The notes: generated by a model not told the origin, from the letters alone. Counted from the first letter of the stretch, positions 23,952-33,986 are shown. The stretch: 64,000 nt of DNA from [Clostridium] scindens (GCF_019597925.1 NZ_CP080442.1:289001-353000), one strand, 5' to 3'. Made by a program: numbers and translations.

Positions 23952-24758
23952 ATGTTTGCGGAAATATTTAACAGCAAAAAACCGGTGATAGGTATGGTAC
24001 ATTTAAAGGCGTTACCAGGCAGTCCGGGGTGCAAGGATTCCTGGGAGGAAATTCTTGAGGCCGCGCTTGCGGATGCGGAAGCATTGTGTGACGGGAAGGT
24101 AGACGGATTGCAGATTGAGAATCAGTTTGACTGGCCGTTCCTTCTGCCGGAACAGATTGGTGCGGAGACTACGGCATTTCTGACTGCGGCAGGATGCGCG
24201 GTCCGCAGGGAACATCCTGAGGTTCCCTTGGGGATTAACATCCACCTGAATGGGGGAATCCAGGCGGTGGCAGCAGCTAAGGCATGTGGTGCAGACTGGG
24301 TTCGGGTGTTTAATCTGGCGAATGGGTACATCTCGAACAGCGGCTATGTAGATGCGATCGGCCCAAGGCTTCTGCGGTACCGCAAGGCAGTTGGCGCAGA
24401 GCATGTGATGATATTCGGGGATTTCCAGGTGAAGCATGGAAGCCATGCAGTTACGGCGGACCGTACCCTTTGGGAAAAAGCCCATGACGTGGAGATGAGT
24501 ATGGCAGATGCGGCTGTGATTACCGGAAGCGCCACTGGAACAGCGCCGGATGTACAGAGTATCCTTGCGGTAAAGGAGCACCTCTCCATACCGTTGTTGA
24601 TTGGAAGCGGCTTGAATGAAGCGAATGTGAAGGAACTGTGGCCTTATGTTGACGGAGCGGTGATCGGCAGTGGATTTAAGAAAGGGGCAGACCTAAAGCA
24701 GCCAGTCGACCGGGAACTGGTCACCCGGTTTATGGAGACGGTCCATCAGCAAGGTTAA
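23952..24758 (+). CDS. BtpA/SgcQ family TIM-barrel protein
   Basis: A 268-residue alpha/beta-barrel protein of the BtpA/SgcQ family. It has GMVHLKALPGSP at the start, GLQIENQFDWPF, GINIHLNGG, DWVRVFN, ITGSATG and IGSGLNEANV, the last two being phosphate-binding-like loops. BtpA was named for photosystem I assembly in cyanobacteria, whereas SgcQ belongs to a sugar operon in enterobacteria; the latter fits better here. ATG 23952 has GGAGAGG upstream. The reaction is unknown. Confidence 0.8.
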   Translation: MFAEIFNSKKPVIGMVHLKALPGSPGCKDSWEEILEAALADAEALCDGKVDGLQIENQFDWPFLLPEQIGAETTAFLTAAGCAVRREHPEVPLGINIHLNGGIQAVAAAKACGADWVRVFNLANGYISNSGYVDAIGPRLLRYRKAVGAEHVMIFGDFQVKHGSHAVTADRTLWEKAHDVEMSMADAAVITGSATGTAPDVQSILAVKEHLSIPLLIGSGLNEANVKELWPYVDGAVIGSGFKKGADLKQPVDRELVTRFMETVHQQG

Positions 24759-24768
24759 AGGAAGAAGA

Positions 24769-26331
24769 ATGAGTATGAAGAAAATATCGGTAATGATTGT
24801 GGATGATGAAAAACTGGTGCTGGAAGATTTAAAAACATTGGTCGACTGGGAAGCGCTGGGTTTTGAGATTGTAGCAACGGCTTTTAACGGGAAACAGGCT
24901 CTTGAAAAATTCAAAACCTTTCTGCCGCAGGTTGTTTTTACTGATGTGAGGATGCCGTTCATGGATGGGCTGGAACTGATCAGGAAGCTCCGGGAGACGG
25001 CACCGGAAGTGTGCATATTTCTACTGACAGCATATGAGGACTTTACATATGCCAGGACAGCGATCAAATATGGGGTAAAGGATTATGTGATAAAAAGCAC
25101 GTTGGACGAAGTTACATTTGCGCAGCTTCTGAAGAAATTATTCGAGGATATCAGCAGACAGAATAAACTGCGGGATATGTTAAAGACGAAACAGCTTTTG
25201 GAATATCTGGAACTTCCTGACGGGGAGGAAGGCGCGGATTATTCCGGGATGTACCGGAAGGCTTATGCGTATATCGTTATCGAGCAGGATCTGCCGGTTG
25301 TATTTACGGATGACACAGTTCCCGAGGAGATGATCTGTTCCGGGAAAAAGATCGCATCCATCGCAGTACCGGAGTATATGGATGAATCTGAGATGGCTGC
25401 GGTCAGTGATCTGCCGGGAGGGAGGACGCTGGTGATTCTGGATATTCCGGAAGTATCCCAGAAAAAAATCACAGAGACAGTGCAGGCTTATGCCAGAGAA
25501 ATCAGGCAGAGGCTTAGGACAGCCCTGGGATACTCTTTTACCGTATATGTGGCGGATCGCAAACAGACGATCGCTGAACTGAAACGGCTGTACCGCGGCG
25601 CAAAGGAATGCTTCCGGAGAAAATATCTGCTTGGCAGCGGCGGAATCTATTCTATGATATCCCTGCCATATACGAAGGGGGAGCAAAAGAATCCGGCAGT
25701 AGATACCGGGCTCATCCAGAATCTGACTGACAGCAAAGATATGGATGGGATCGCGCAGTATCTGGATGTAATCTACAAAGAGGTGGAGGGCAGCCTTGAT
25801 TACCATGGCCTGAAACAGATATCCAGGGAATTATTTATGCTGCTGAAAAAGAATTATGCCCATCTGCCGAAACAGATGGGACAGGATTTTAGCACTGCCT
25901 CTAATTTCTCGGATTGGCTGGACAGCCGGCATATCAGATCGTGGTTCCAGCGTCAGTTTGAAACTTTAATCTCCGGAAAAAAGAAGATGCAGCTGGGGGA
26001 ATATTCAAGGCCTGTTGTTCTGGCTATGGAATATATCTTTAAGCATTATCAGGAGAATACGCTTTCCATCAATGAGATTGCGGACAGTGTTCATTTAAGT
26101 ATCGGCCATCTGTGCGGGATATTTAAAAAAGAGACACAGAAAACAGTAAAAGGTTATATTACAGAAGTCAGGATCGAGGAGGCAAAGAAACTTCTGGAAG
26201 AAGGCGAGCTGAAGATTTACGAAGTCTCGCTTGCGGTTGGATATCAGTCAAGCCAGTATTTCAGCCAGATTTTCTATAAAATGACGGGGACTTACCCTAC
26301 AAACTGGCAGAGAGATAACAGGAGGCTGTAG
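24769..26331 (+). CDS. AraC-type response regulator (YesN-like)
   Basis: A 520-residue two-component regulator. The receiver domain (about 5-125) has the phosphoacceptor Asp61 in FTDVRMP and a Lys in VKDYVIKS. A middle region (130-410) has no clear domain. The C-terminus (about 415-518) is a double helix-turn-helix AraC domain (NEIADSVHLSIGHLCGIFKKE and VSLAVGYQSSQYFSQIF). It overlaps nothing but lies 10 bases after the BtpA gene and 3 bases before its kinase, so it belongs to the same operon. It probably activates the ABC-transporter promoter at about 28184, which has a good -10 and a poor -35. Confidence 0.9.
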   Translation: MSMKKISVMIVDDEKLVLEDLKTLVDWEALGFEIVATAFNGKQALEKFKTFLPQVVFTDVRMPFMDGLELIRKLRETAPEVCIFLLTAYEDFTYARTAIKYGVKDYVIKSTLDEVTFAQLLKKLFEDISRQNKLRDMLKTKQLLEYLELPDGEEGADYSGMYRKAYAYIVIEQDLPVVFTDDTVPEEMICSGKKIASIAVPEYMDESEMAAVSDLPGGRTLVILDIPEVSQKKITETVQAYAREIRQRLRTALGYSFTVYVADRKQTIAELKRLYRGAKECFRRKYLLGSGGIYSMISLPYTKGEQKNPAVDTGLIQNLTDSKDMDGIAQYLDVIYKEVEGSLDYHGLKQISRELFMLLKKNYAHLPKQMGQDFSTASNFSDWLDSRHIRSWFQRQFETLISGKKKMQLGEYSRPVVLAMEYIFKHYQENTLSINEIADSVHLSIGHLCGIFKKETQKTVKGYITEVRIEEAKKLLEEGELKIYEVSLAVGYQSSQYFSQIFYKMTGTYPTNWQRDNRRL

Positions 26332-26334
26332 ATT

Positions 26335-28068
26335 ATGAAAAAATCGATCAGAGAAAAAATATCAGGACGCATTATCATTGTCGGAGTAATGATGTTCTTT
26401 GCGTCCGTCGCGCTTTCTTACGGCCTGTTTATTCCGAAGATGGAGCAGGATGCGGTAAATGGGGCTGGAGATACAAATGCGGAGGTCATCAAGACAATCG
26501 ACAGGCAGATTGCCTTTGTCCAGGATTATACAGAAAATCTCGCACTATCTGTAGCGCAGAATCAGGAGATTCTGCGCTATTTTGAAATCCCGTCTACACA
26601 GGCGAAAAATGTCGCCTCCCTGCATTTGAATAACCTGATCAGTTATGAAGGAACGGTACGCTGTGTATTGATTGCAGATGAGAGCGGCGTTATGCTGGAT
26701 TCCCTAAACAAAGTTGAGAAAGAGGACAGGGAGCTGGTGAAATCCAAGTGGTATAAAAAACTTCGGAGTACAACCTATGGAAGAGGAGTATCCGAGGTAT
26801 ATCAGGTGGATATTAATAATACAAGCCATTACACGGCCGCCTATCTTAAGAACTTTTATTACGGCAATAAAAAATATACTTATACCGTATTCATGGACTT
26901 AAATGACATGATCCGGGATTTTCAGGTGCTGGCAGGGAAACAACTTGATTATGCGGCGATCGCGGACAGCGAAAAGAAGATCTTCATATCGGTGGGGGAT
27001 AAGAAATGGGAGAAACAGGCCGTAGTGGCGGCGGCATCAGATCAGATGAATACGCTGGAAGCGGTGGCAGGAGGAACCGGTTTTGTAAAAACCTCGCTCA
27101 ACAGCAAATGGCGCGTCATCTCTTATGTCGCGGACAAGACTATTTTTATGTCTTTTTCCTTTTATGTCGTTGGGATTATGACGGTACTCTTTTTGTTTAC
27201 GCTTGTGACTCTCGGAATACTGTCTAAAGCAATCGGGAATATACTGAAACCTTTGAGCGAACTTTCAGGCAGTATGGAAGAGGTCGCAAAAGGGAATCTG
27301 GACTGTAAGCTTACGCAGTTTCCGGAGGATGAGATCGGTATGCTGAGCCGGACCTTTAATCAGATGACGGTAGACTTAAAAGACAGCCTGGAACTGCTCG
27401 CAAAGAAAGAGCGGCAGGAACAGCAGATCAGATTCAGCCTGCTGATCAGCCAGATAGATCCCCACTTTATCTACAATACGATTAACAGTATCAATTATCT
27501 TGCGAGAAGAGGCCGGTGTAATGATGTCATCAAAGTAAATTCCGCCCTGATTTCGATTCTTCAGGACCGGCTGAGAGTCAATGACATCCAGGTGACGGAT
27601 ACAATAGCCAATGAAAGAAAAGTGGTGGAACAGTATCTTGTCATCGAGAGATACATGTATGACGGAGATCTGGAAGTGTCTTGGAAGATTGAAAATGAAC
27701 TTATGACGGAGCAGATCCCAAAGAATATGATTCAGCCGCTTGTGGAGAACGCATTGTTTCATGGCCTGATTGATGAGGAGAGCGGAGAACTGAACGGGAA
27801 AATCGAGATAGAGATTCAAAGGGACGAAAAGGATCTGATCCTAAGAGTAAGCGACAATGGAATCGGGATGAGCGAAGACCGGCTGAAGGCTGTGAGAGAA
27901 GAGATATACCAGCCGGAAGAAAGAGGCAAAAAGATCGGACTGTCTAATATCGGCCGGAGACTTTATTATCTGTATGGAAGCAGCGACGGTATCCGCATAG
28001 AAAGCGGGGAGAATGAGGGGACAAGGATTACTCTGAAATTTAAAGGAGAATATTTCGAAGAGCATTGA
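26335..28068 (+). CDS. Sensor histidine kinase (YesM-like)
   Basis: A 577-residue membrane kinase. One membrane segment near 15-37 and a second near 268-297 enclose an extracellular sensor region of about 230 residues. A HAMP linker follows (about 298-350), and a His_kinase domain has the phosphoacceptor in QIDPHFIYNTINSI (about 373-386). The N-box NALFHGL and G-box DNGIGMS belong to the HATPase domain. This is the usual partner of YesN-type regulators in sugar sensing. AGGAGG precedes the ATG. Confidence 0.9.
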   Translation: MKKSIREKISGRIIIVGVMMFFASVALSYGLFIPKMEQDAVNGAGDTNAEVIKTIDRQIAFVQDYTENLALSVAQNQEILRYFEIPSTQAKNVASLHLNNLISYEGTVRCVLIADESGVMLDSLNKVEKEDRELVKSKWYKKLRSTTYGRGVSEVYQVDINNTSHYTAAYLKNFYYGNKKYTYTVFMDLNDMIRDFQVLAGKQLDYAAIADSEKKIFISVGDKKWEKQAVVAAASDQMNTLEAVAGGTGFVKTSLNSKWRVISYVADKTIFMSFSFYVVGIMTVLFLFTLVTLGILSKAIGNILKPLSELSGSMEEVAKGNLDCKLTQFPEDEIGMLSRTFNQMTVDLKDSLELLAKKERQEQQIRFSLLISQIDPHFIYNTINSINYLARRGRCNDVIKVNSALISILQDRLRVNDIQVTDTIANERKVVEQYLVIERYMYDGDLEVSWKIENELMTEQIPKNMIQPLVENALFHGLIDEESGELNGKIEIEIQRDEKDLILRVSDNGIGMSEDRLKAVREEIYQPEERGKKIGLSNIGRRLYYLYGSSDGIRIESGENEGTRITLKFKGEYFEEH

Positions 28069-28099
28069 TGGATGGGGTAATGTGCACAATAAATTTGTG

Positions 28100-28189
28100 A
28101 AAACGACATAAAAAACAGACAAGATATTCAAAAAACGAACAAAAAATGAAGATTGTGACGGTGCGTATTCTTTTTCAGAATTCTATAAT
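28100..28189 (+). promoter_or_regulatory. Activator-type promoter of the ABC transporter genes
   Basis: TATAAT at 28184-28189 has no good -35 (GTGCGT at 17 bases). Upstream, three ACGACA/ACAGACA/ACGAACA elements set in A-tracts occur about 12-20 bases apart (28103-28141). This fits a promoter switched on by the adjacent AraC-type response regulator. Confidence 0.45.
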
Positions 28190-28225
28190 AAATACAAGAA
28201 AAAGATAAAGGTGTGAGGAATACGG

Positions 28226-29722
28226 ATGGGTAATAATTATTTATTTAAAGGAGAAGGAATCAGCAAATCATTCGGCAGTACCCAGGCATTAAAGAACGTC
28301 ACGATCACAATTAAAAAAGGAGAGATCCAGGGGCTGATCGGTGAAAATGGATCCGGCAAATCTACGTTTTCATCCATTTGCGCCGGGATCCAGAAGGCCG
28401 ACAGCGGGACAATGTACCTGGAGGGAGAAAAATATGTGCCGAATGGGTCCATCGACGCGATGGATAAAGGCGTCAGCATGGTGGTACAGGAACAGGGAAC
28501 GGTCGGGAAAATCACGGTTGCGGCGAATGTCTTTTTTGGAAAAGAAGCTGATTTTGTTAAATTTGGCGTATTAAATGTAAAAAAGATGAATCAGGAAGCA
28601 AAACGGATGCTGGAAAGTATCGGCGTGACAGAGATTGATCCAGGCGCAGTCATTGATACTCTGACATTTGAAGAACGTAAGCTTGTCGAGCTGGCCAGAG
28701 CGTTATATACCTCGCCGAAACTGTGGATCGTAGATGAGACGACGACAGCCCTGACGGTAAACGGTAGAGAAATTCTATATAAGCTGATGCAAAATATCCG
28801 TGACCAGGGCGGAGCGGTCCTGTTTATCTCCCATGATATTGAGGAGATTATGAAAATATGCGATTCCCTGACCATTTTAAGGGACGGCGTGCTGACAGCA
28901 GAACTTTCGAAGGACGAATTCGAGGAGGAAAAAATCAAGCAGCTGATGATCGGCCGTGAGATGTCTGCGCATTACTACCGTGAGGATGAGAAAGAAAGTT
29001 ATCAGGAAGAGGCAGCGCTTGAGACAAAGAATCTTTGCTGCCAGTCCTTAAAGGATATCGATGTGGTGCTGCACAAAGGAGAAATCCTGGGCGTGGGAGG
29101 ACTGAGCGACTGCGGAATGCATGATCTTGGAAAAGCAATGTTCGGCCTTCTGAAACCGGATCAGGGACAGGTGCTGATGAACGGCGCAAACAAGGTGAAA
29201 AGCGCAAGATGGTCTGTGGAGCATGGAATCGCATACCTTTCAAAAAACCGCGACAGAGAGGCATTGATGACCATCTGCAGTATCAAAGATAATATCTGTC
29301 TTCCTTCGCTTAAAAATCTGGCTAAAGGAGGAATCATAAGCCGGGGAAGCGAGAAAAAACTTGCCCAGAAATGGTCCGGGGAGATGGAAGTGAAGACAGA
29401 GTCAGTGGAAAAGTTCTGCAATACCTTAAGCGGGGGCAACAAACAGAAAGTAGTCCTGGCCAAGTGGATGGGGAAAGGATCAGAGATTATGATTCTAGAC
29501 TGTCCGACCCGGGGGATTGACATTGGAACGAAAGCCTCGATCTACCAGCTGATAGAGAAATTAAAAAGTGAGGGGAAGTCGATTCTTCTGATTTCTGAAG
29601 AATTGCCGGAACTGATCGGGATGAGCGACAGGATAATTATATTAAAAGACGGAAGGCTTTCCGGAGAGTTTTTAAGATCCGAAGGTTTGACAGAGGCGAA
29701 GCTGATACAAAAAATGATATAG
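28226..29722 (+). CDS. Sugar/nucleoside ABC transporter ATP-binding protein (RbsA-like)
   Basis: A 498-residue protein with two ABC ATPase domains, as in RbsA and MglA. The first has Walker A GENGSGKST and Walker B-like LWIVDETTTAL. The second is degenerate at Walker A (GGLSDCGMHDLG) but has a clear signature LSGGNKQKVVLAKW and ILDCPTRGIDIG. Such asymmetry is normal for this family. It begins the transporter module, followed by a permease, a lipoprotein and a second permease. The class imports pentoses, galactosides or nucleosides; the nucleoside hydrolase at the end of the module points to a nucleoside-like substrate. Confidence 0.92.
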   Translation: MGNNYLFKGEGISKSFGSTQALKNVTITIKKGEIQGLIGENGSGKSTFSSICAGIQKADSGTMYLEGEKYVPNGSIDAMDKGVSMVVQEQGTVGKITVAANVFFGKEADFVKFGVLNVKKMNQEAKRMLESIGVTEIDPGAVIDTLTFEERKLVELARALYTSPKLWIVDETTTALTVNGREILYKLMQNIRDQGGAVLFISHDIEEIMKICDSLTILRDGVLTAELSKDEFEEEKIKQLMIGREMSAHYYREDEKESYQEEAALETKNLCCQSLKDIDVVLHKGEILGVGGLSDCGMHDLGKAMFGLLKPDQGQVLMNGANKVKSARWSVEHGIAYLSKNRDREALMTICSIKDNICLPSLKNLAKGGIISRGSEKKLAQKWSGEMEVKTESVEKFCNTLSGGNKQKVVLAKWMGKGSEIMILDCPTRGIDIGTKASIYQLIEKLKSEGKSILLISEELPELIGMSDRIIILKDGRLSGEFLRSEGLTEAKLIQKMI

Positions 29723-29734
29723 GAAGGCAGTAGG

Positions 29735-30676
29735 ATGAAGATGGGTTACGCAAAAAATCGTGTCAGAAATTTTATGGGCAGTTATTTTTCATTTATCGGG
29801 CTGTTGCTCGTAGTCATTATATTTCATGTGCTGACAGAGGGAAGGCTGATCAGTTCCAGAAATATGATGAATATTTTCAACAATTTTTTCAGCATTGGAC
29901 TGGGTTCTGTCGGAGTCATGTTTTTGATGTCGCTTGGGGAACTGGATTTATCTGTGGGGGCAATTCTGGGATTCTCGGCCGCCATCGGAGCCTTTTCGGC
30001 AGAGATACATACCGTATGGATACTTCCGGCATGCCTTTTTACAGGACTATTGATCGGTTCATTAAACGGAGTGCTTGTATCAAGGCTTAAAGTAGAATCT
30101 TTTATTGGAACACTGGCAGTCTCATTCATCGCGAGAGGCCTTACCACATATCTGCTAAATGGATCGGTGGGGATTCCGCTTACGCAGCGGATATATGACA
30201 GAAGCGCGGTTAAGATCACCGTATTTATCATCGCTGCGGTAGTATTTTATATTTTGTTTGATTATACATCTTATGGAAAGGCGTGCCGGTCGGTGGGGGC
30301 GTCCGCTGATGCGGCAAGGCAGTCGGGAGTTGCGGTTGAACGAGTAAGGATGACCGCGTTCATGATCTCAGGACTGCTCTGCGGGCTTGCAGGATTCTTC
30401 AGCCTTGTCAGGACATGCACTGCTTCATCAAAGACCGGGGATGCCTTTGAATTCGAAGTACTTCTGGCGGTACTGTTTGGCGGCATGCCTCTTTCGGGAG
30501 GATGGTCTGTAAAGTTCCGGGCCGCAATTGTCGGAAGTATTGCTATGGCTGTGATGCAGAACGGAATGTCGCTGATGGGCATTGACGGGCTTACCCAGCA
30601 GCTTGTGCAGGGGATCATCCTGATTGTCGTGGTAGTGATCTCATTTGACAGAAAAAATACGGTAGTGATCAAGTAA
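29735..30676 (+). CDS. ABC transporter permease (RbsC-like), first
   Basis: A 313-residue polytopic membrane protein of the BPD_transp_2 family (RbsC/XylH type), with about eight to ten hydrophobic segments. The family signature region with SVGAILGFSAA and the cytoplasmic loop SYGKACRSVGASADAARQSGV, which contacts the ATPase, are visible. It starts 12 bases after the ATPase gene. Two different permease genes in this module suggest a heterodimeric channel. Confidence 0.9.
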   Translation: MKMGYAKNRVRNFMGSYFSFIGLLLVVIIFHVLTEGRLISSRNMMNIFNNFFSIGLGSVGVMFLMSLGELDLSVGAILGFSAAIGAFSAEIHTVWILPACLFTGLLIGSLNGVLVSRLKVESFIGTLAVSFIARGLTTYLLNGSVGIPLTQRIYDRSAVKITVFIIAAVVFYILFDYTSYGKACRSVGASADAARQSGVAVERVRMTAFMISGLLCGLAGFFSLVRTCTASSKTGDAFEFEVLLAVLFGGMPLSGGWSVKFRAAIVGSIAMAVMQNGMSLMGIDGLTQQLVQGIILIVVVVISFDRKNTVVIK

Positions 30677-30739
30677 TACAGAAGATATTTTACAGGGAAT
30701 CTTATCCTGTGAAAATAAAAAGAAAAGGAGAGAAGAACT

Positions 30740-31924
30740 ATGAAAAAGAAAAGATGGAGGCTATTGGCAGCCGTGCTGGCGCTTGCCATGGTTATGGGAA
30801 TGGCAGCGGGATGTTCCGGCAAAGGCGAGAGTGAAAAGAAGACGGCTGACAGTGGGAAAAAGGGAGATGACCCAAAAGCATTTACGATCGGGTTCCCATG
30901 GCAGACTTCCTCTACGGATCCGACATTCGTATCCATTGAGAACAATGTAAGAGCAGCGGTAGAGGCGGCAGGAGGAGAGATTGTCGTTGTGGAAAGCGAT
31001 CTGTCCGCAGATGACCTGATCAACAATGTGTCTGACCTGATCAGCCGGGGAGTGGACGGAATTATTATGATGCCGGCGTCAGATTCCATGCTTGCAACAG
31101 CGAACCAGATGTGTTCGGACGCAGGCGTGTATTTCGGAACGATGTTCCGGACGATCAATGATGAGGAGATTAAGAAAGAGGTCTATGATTCTGAATATTA
31201 TGCAGGCGGATGCAATGAGGAAGATGAAGAAGCAGCATATAATATTGTAAAGAATATGGCAGGACAGGGAGTCGGCAACCTCTGCGTGATCAATATTGCA
31301 AAAGGAGATACGTCTTCTGACTTAAGAGATAAAGGCGTGGAAAAAGGGGTAAAAGAGACAGGCATTAATCTTTTAAACACGACTTATGGAATCGCGGCAC
31401 AGACAGATATGACAAAAACAATTGAAAGCTACATTGCGGCTTATCCGGAACTGGACGGCATCCTTCTGGCAGGAACCTATTGCGACGCGGCGCTTCCGAC
31501 GATCGAAAAGGCCTTGTCTGATCATGGAATGGCCGGTAAAGTAAAGGTAGGAAGGATTGATTTTGACTTTACTATGGGCGAGTATCTGAAAAACGACACG
31601 TTCCATGTCGCTTACGGCGGTCAGCAGCAGATTGACCCGTTACTGTCAACCGTCATTCTTGTAAATAGAGTGATCGGAACTCCGATCGTAGAGGACAAGC
31701 CATTTAATCTGATAACAAATTATCTGGAACTGACTTCCAGCGAAGAGGCGGATGAATATCTGAAATACTTCCTTGGCAAAAATGCGGTATTTACTTCGGA
31801 AGAGATCAAAGATACTATGATCAAATATTATGACGACAGCATCAACGAAGATACATTTAAGGAAATAGTGAAGAACTTTACAGTGGCAGATGTTGCTGCA
31901 AGACATGAAGGAATGGAAGATTAG
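30740..31924 (+). CDS. Sugar-type substrate-binding lipoprotein (RbsB-like)
   Basis: A 394-residue secreted lipoprotein. The signal peptide has a Lys/Arg start, a hydrophobic core and a lipobox MAAGC ending at Cys25. The mature part is a Peripla_BP_4 fold with FTIGFPWQTSSTDPTF, VVESDLSADD, GVDGIIMMPASDS and LDGILLAGTYCDAALP. It captures the substrate outside the cell for the two permeases. AAAAGGAGAG precedes the ATG. The ligand is unknown. Confidence 0.92.
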   Translation: MKKKRWRLLAAVLALAMVMGMAAGCSGKGESEKKTADSGKKGDDPKAFTIGFPWQTSSTDPTFVSIENNVRAAVEAAGGEIVVVESDLSADDLINNVSDLISRGVDGIIMMPASDSMLATANQMCSDAGVYFGTMFRTINDEEIKKEVYDSEYYAGGCNEEDEEAAYNIVKNMAGQGVGNLCVINIAKGDTSSDLRDKGVEKGVKETGINLLNTTYGIAAQTDMTKTIESYIAAYPELDGILLAGTYCDAALPTIEKALSDHGMAGKVKVGRIDFDFTMGEYLKNDTFHVAYGGQQQIDPLLSTVILVNRVIGTPIVEDKPFNLITNYLELTSSEEADEYLKYFLGKNAVFTSEEIKDTMIKYYDDSINEDTFKEIVKNFTVADVAARHEGMED

Positions 31925-31932
31925 GGATTAAT

Positions 31933-32895
31933 ATGAAAGAAATCATGAAGAAATGTGGAAAAACATTATTGCTTCCGGTAATTGTGTATGGAGTTTTTCT
32001 GATCATCTGTTTTAAAAGATTTAATAATCTGAACTGCGTATATACGATTTTCCTGCAGTCAATCGTGCCGACGATCACGGCCTATGCCTATGCATTTATC
32101 TACATGAGCGGGCTGTTCGATTTTACCATTGGTTCCAGGATCATCATCGGCGGACTTGTCGGAGGCATTGCCTCCGCCAGGTTCGGGATGGCGGGACTTC
32201 TGATTGGGGCGCTGGTGGCAAGCGTCCTGGTAGCGGCGCTCACAGGAATCCTGAACTGGATCTGCAAGATTCCTTCCCTGATTCTTACGATGGCTTTGAC
32301 AATGATTTTTGAGATCATGGGGAAGAATATTTCCGGGAAGTTCAGTTTTGTGAGCATCGACTATAAATATGCGGCGCTTGGATCTGCGCCATATATTATT
32401 ATTGTACTTTTCGTATCAGCGGTTGTGTTCTATTTTATATTTAATCATACAAAGTTCAGCTATCATATGAGGGCGGTCGGGAGCAATGAAGCAGTATCCA
32501 GAAATGCAGGGATACACGTACAGAGAGTAAAGGTATTGTGCTTTGTGATTGGAAGTCTGTTTGCCGCAGTATCGGCAGTGCTGACGATCAGCCAGTCAGG
32601 CTCTATGGGGGCACAGACGAATCTTGGGAGTGCGGCGCTTTTATTCAAGCCTTTGATGGGAATTATCATCGCGGTGGTTCTTCAGCCGGTGTGTAATATG
32701 ACCATCGGCATCTTTATCAGCCAGTTTACCTTGAATACGATTTTTATCGGGCTGATCGCCGCTGGATTTCCGGATACATTCCAGAATATATTCCTTGGTA
32801 TTTTCCTGCTGATTGTTATGGTTTTTACAAACAATGTCGAGGGACTAAAAGAACTGCTTCACAAGAAACCGGCGTTAAGGGCTGAAGCGTCCTAA
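31933..32895 (+). CDS. ABC transporter permease (RbsC-like), second
   Basis: A 320-residue BPD_transp_2 membrane protein paralogous to the first permease. About eight to ten hydrophobic segments and the cytoplasmic loop FSYHMRAVGSNEAVSRNAGI are visible. It follows the binding protein by 8 bases with a weak AGGGA site. It probably pairs with the first permease. Confidence 0.9.
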   Translation: MKEIMKKCGKTLLLPVIVYGVFLIICFKRFNNLNCVYTIFLQSIVPTITAYAYAFIYMSGLFDFTIGSRIIIGGLVGGIASARFGMAGLLIGALVASVLVAALTGILNWICKIPSLILTMALTMIFEIMGKNISGKFSFVSIDYKYAALGSAPYIIIVLFVSAVVFYFIFNHTKFSYHMRAVGSNEAVSRNAGIHVQRVKVLCFVIGSLFAAVSAVLTISQSGSMGAQTNLGSAALLFKPLMGIIIAVVLQPVCNMTIGIFISQFTLNTIFIGLIAAGFPDTFQNIFLGIFLLIVMVFTNNVEGLKELLHKKPALRAEAS

Positions 32896-32924
32896 TAATG
32901 TATTAGAGAAGGGAGAGACGACAG

Positions 32925-33986
32925 ATGGAATTTCCTGTAATTACCGAGGAAGAGAGAAGAAGGCTGCTGGCACCTCCGTCAGGAAAAGTGGAAATGGTGC
33001 TGGATACGGATACTTATAATGAGGTGGATGATCAGTTTGCACTGGCTTATGCGCTGATGTCGCCAGAGAAACTTGATCTGAAAGCAGTTTATGCGGCCCC
33101 TTTTTCTTCTGAATTCTTTGACCGCCAGTTAAAGAGCAAGAAAGAACGGGTGACGGTACCAATGACCAGCGACCTGAAAGAAGGGCTGGAACTAAGTTAT
33201 AAAGAGATTATCAAAATATTCAATATGCTGGACCGCTCGCCGGATGGCAGAGTGTTCCGGGGATCGGCAGAGTACATGAAGGAAAAGGGGGTGCCTGTGG
33301 AATCAGATGCCGCAAGAGATCTTGTCAAGCGGGCCATGGAAAGCGAAGATATTCTTTATGTTGTGGCAATTGGGGAGATCACGAATATTGCTTCGGCAAT
33401 TCTGATGGAGCCGGAGATCATCCGGAAAATTGTGGTAGTATGGCTGTCCGGACAGCCGATGTACTGGCCTCATACGCTGGAATTCAATATGGGACAGGAT
33501 GTATTGGCCTCCCAGTTGATATTTGACTGCGGCGTTCCGCTCGTATTGATGCCGTGTATGACGGTAGCCTCTCATCTGACGACAACGGCTGCGGAACTCA
33601 AGGAAAGATTGATGGGAAGAAGCAGGATCGGAACGTATCTTTCTGACATCGTCATCAGCCAGCTGAGTCCGCAGGCAGCGGACAATATGCTTTCCCTATT
33701 CCGGCTTACCTATCTTCAGGAAGCGGATGACTATCCGGACTATCCGCTGGACGATACAGGATTTCAGGCTATGGCCCCTTCCAGGATTATCTGGGATATC
33801 TCCACGATCGGCTATATGGTGAATCCACGCTGGTGTCCGTCTCTGCTTGTACCGGCGCCACGTCTCACTGACGACGTCAGGTGGGAGCACGATCCGAGGA
33901 GACATAAAATCCGTGTATGTAATTTCGTATACAGGGATGGGATCTTCGGAGATATGTTTGAAAAACTGGGCAAAGCGCCAAAATAA
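32925..33986 (+). CDS. Nucleoside hydrolase (IunH-like)
   Basis: A 353-residue member of the inosine-uridine nucleoside N-ribohydrolase family, which splits nucleosides into base and ribose. The Ca-binding Asp cluster is DTDTYNEVDDQFALAYAL (about 26-43), a variant of DxDxxxDD with two extra residues that is typical of one subfamily. IGEITNIASAI and EFNMGQDVLAS match the substrate loops. It is the last gene of the module and is followed by strong terminators. It implies that a nucleoside or N-glycoside is imported and cleaved, the sugar then going to the PfkB kinase. Confidence 0.88.
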   Translation: MEFPVITEEERRRLLAPPSGKVEMVLDTDTYNEVDDQFALAYALMSPEKLDLKAVYAAPFSSEFFDRQLKSKKERVTVPMTSDLKEGLELSYKEIIKIFNMLDRSPDGRVFRGSAEYMKEKGVPVESDAARDLVKRAMESEDILYVVAIGEITNIASAILMEPEIIRKIVVVWLSGQPMYWPHTLEFNMGQDVLASQLIFDCGVPLVLMPCMTVASHLTTTAAELKERLMGRSRIGTYLSDIVISQLSPQAADNMLSLFRLTYLQEADDYPDYPLDDTGFQAMAPSRIIWDISTIGYMVNPRWCPSLLVPAPRLTDDVRWEHDPRRHKIRVCNFVYRDGIFGDMFEKLGKAPK

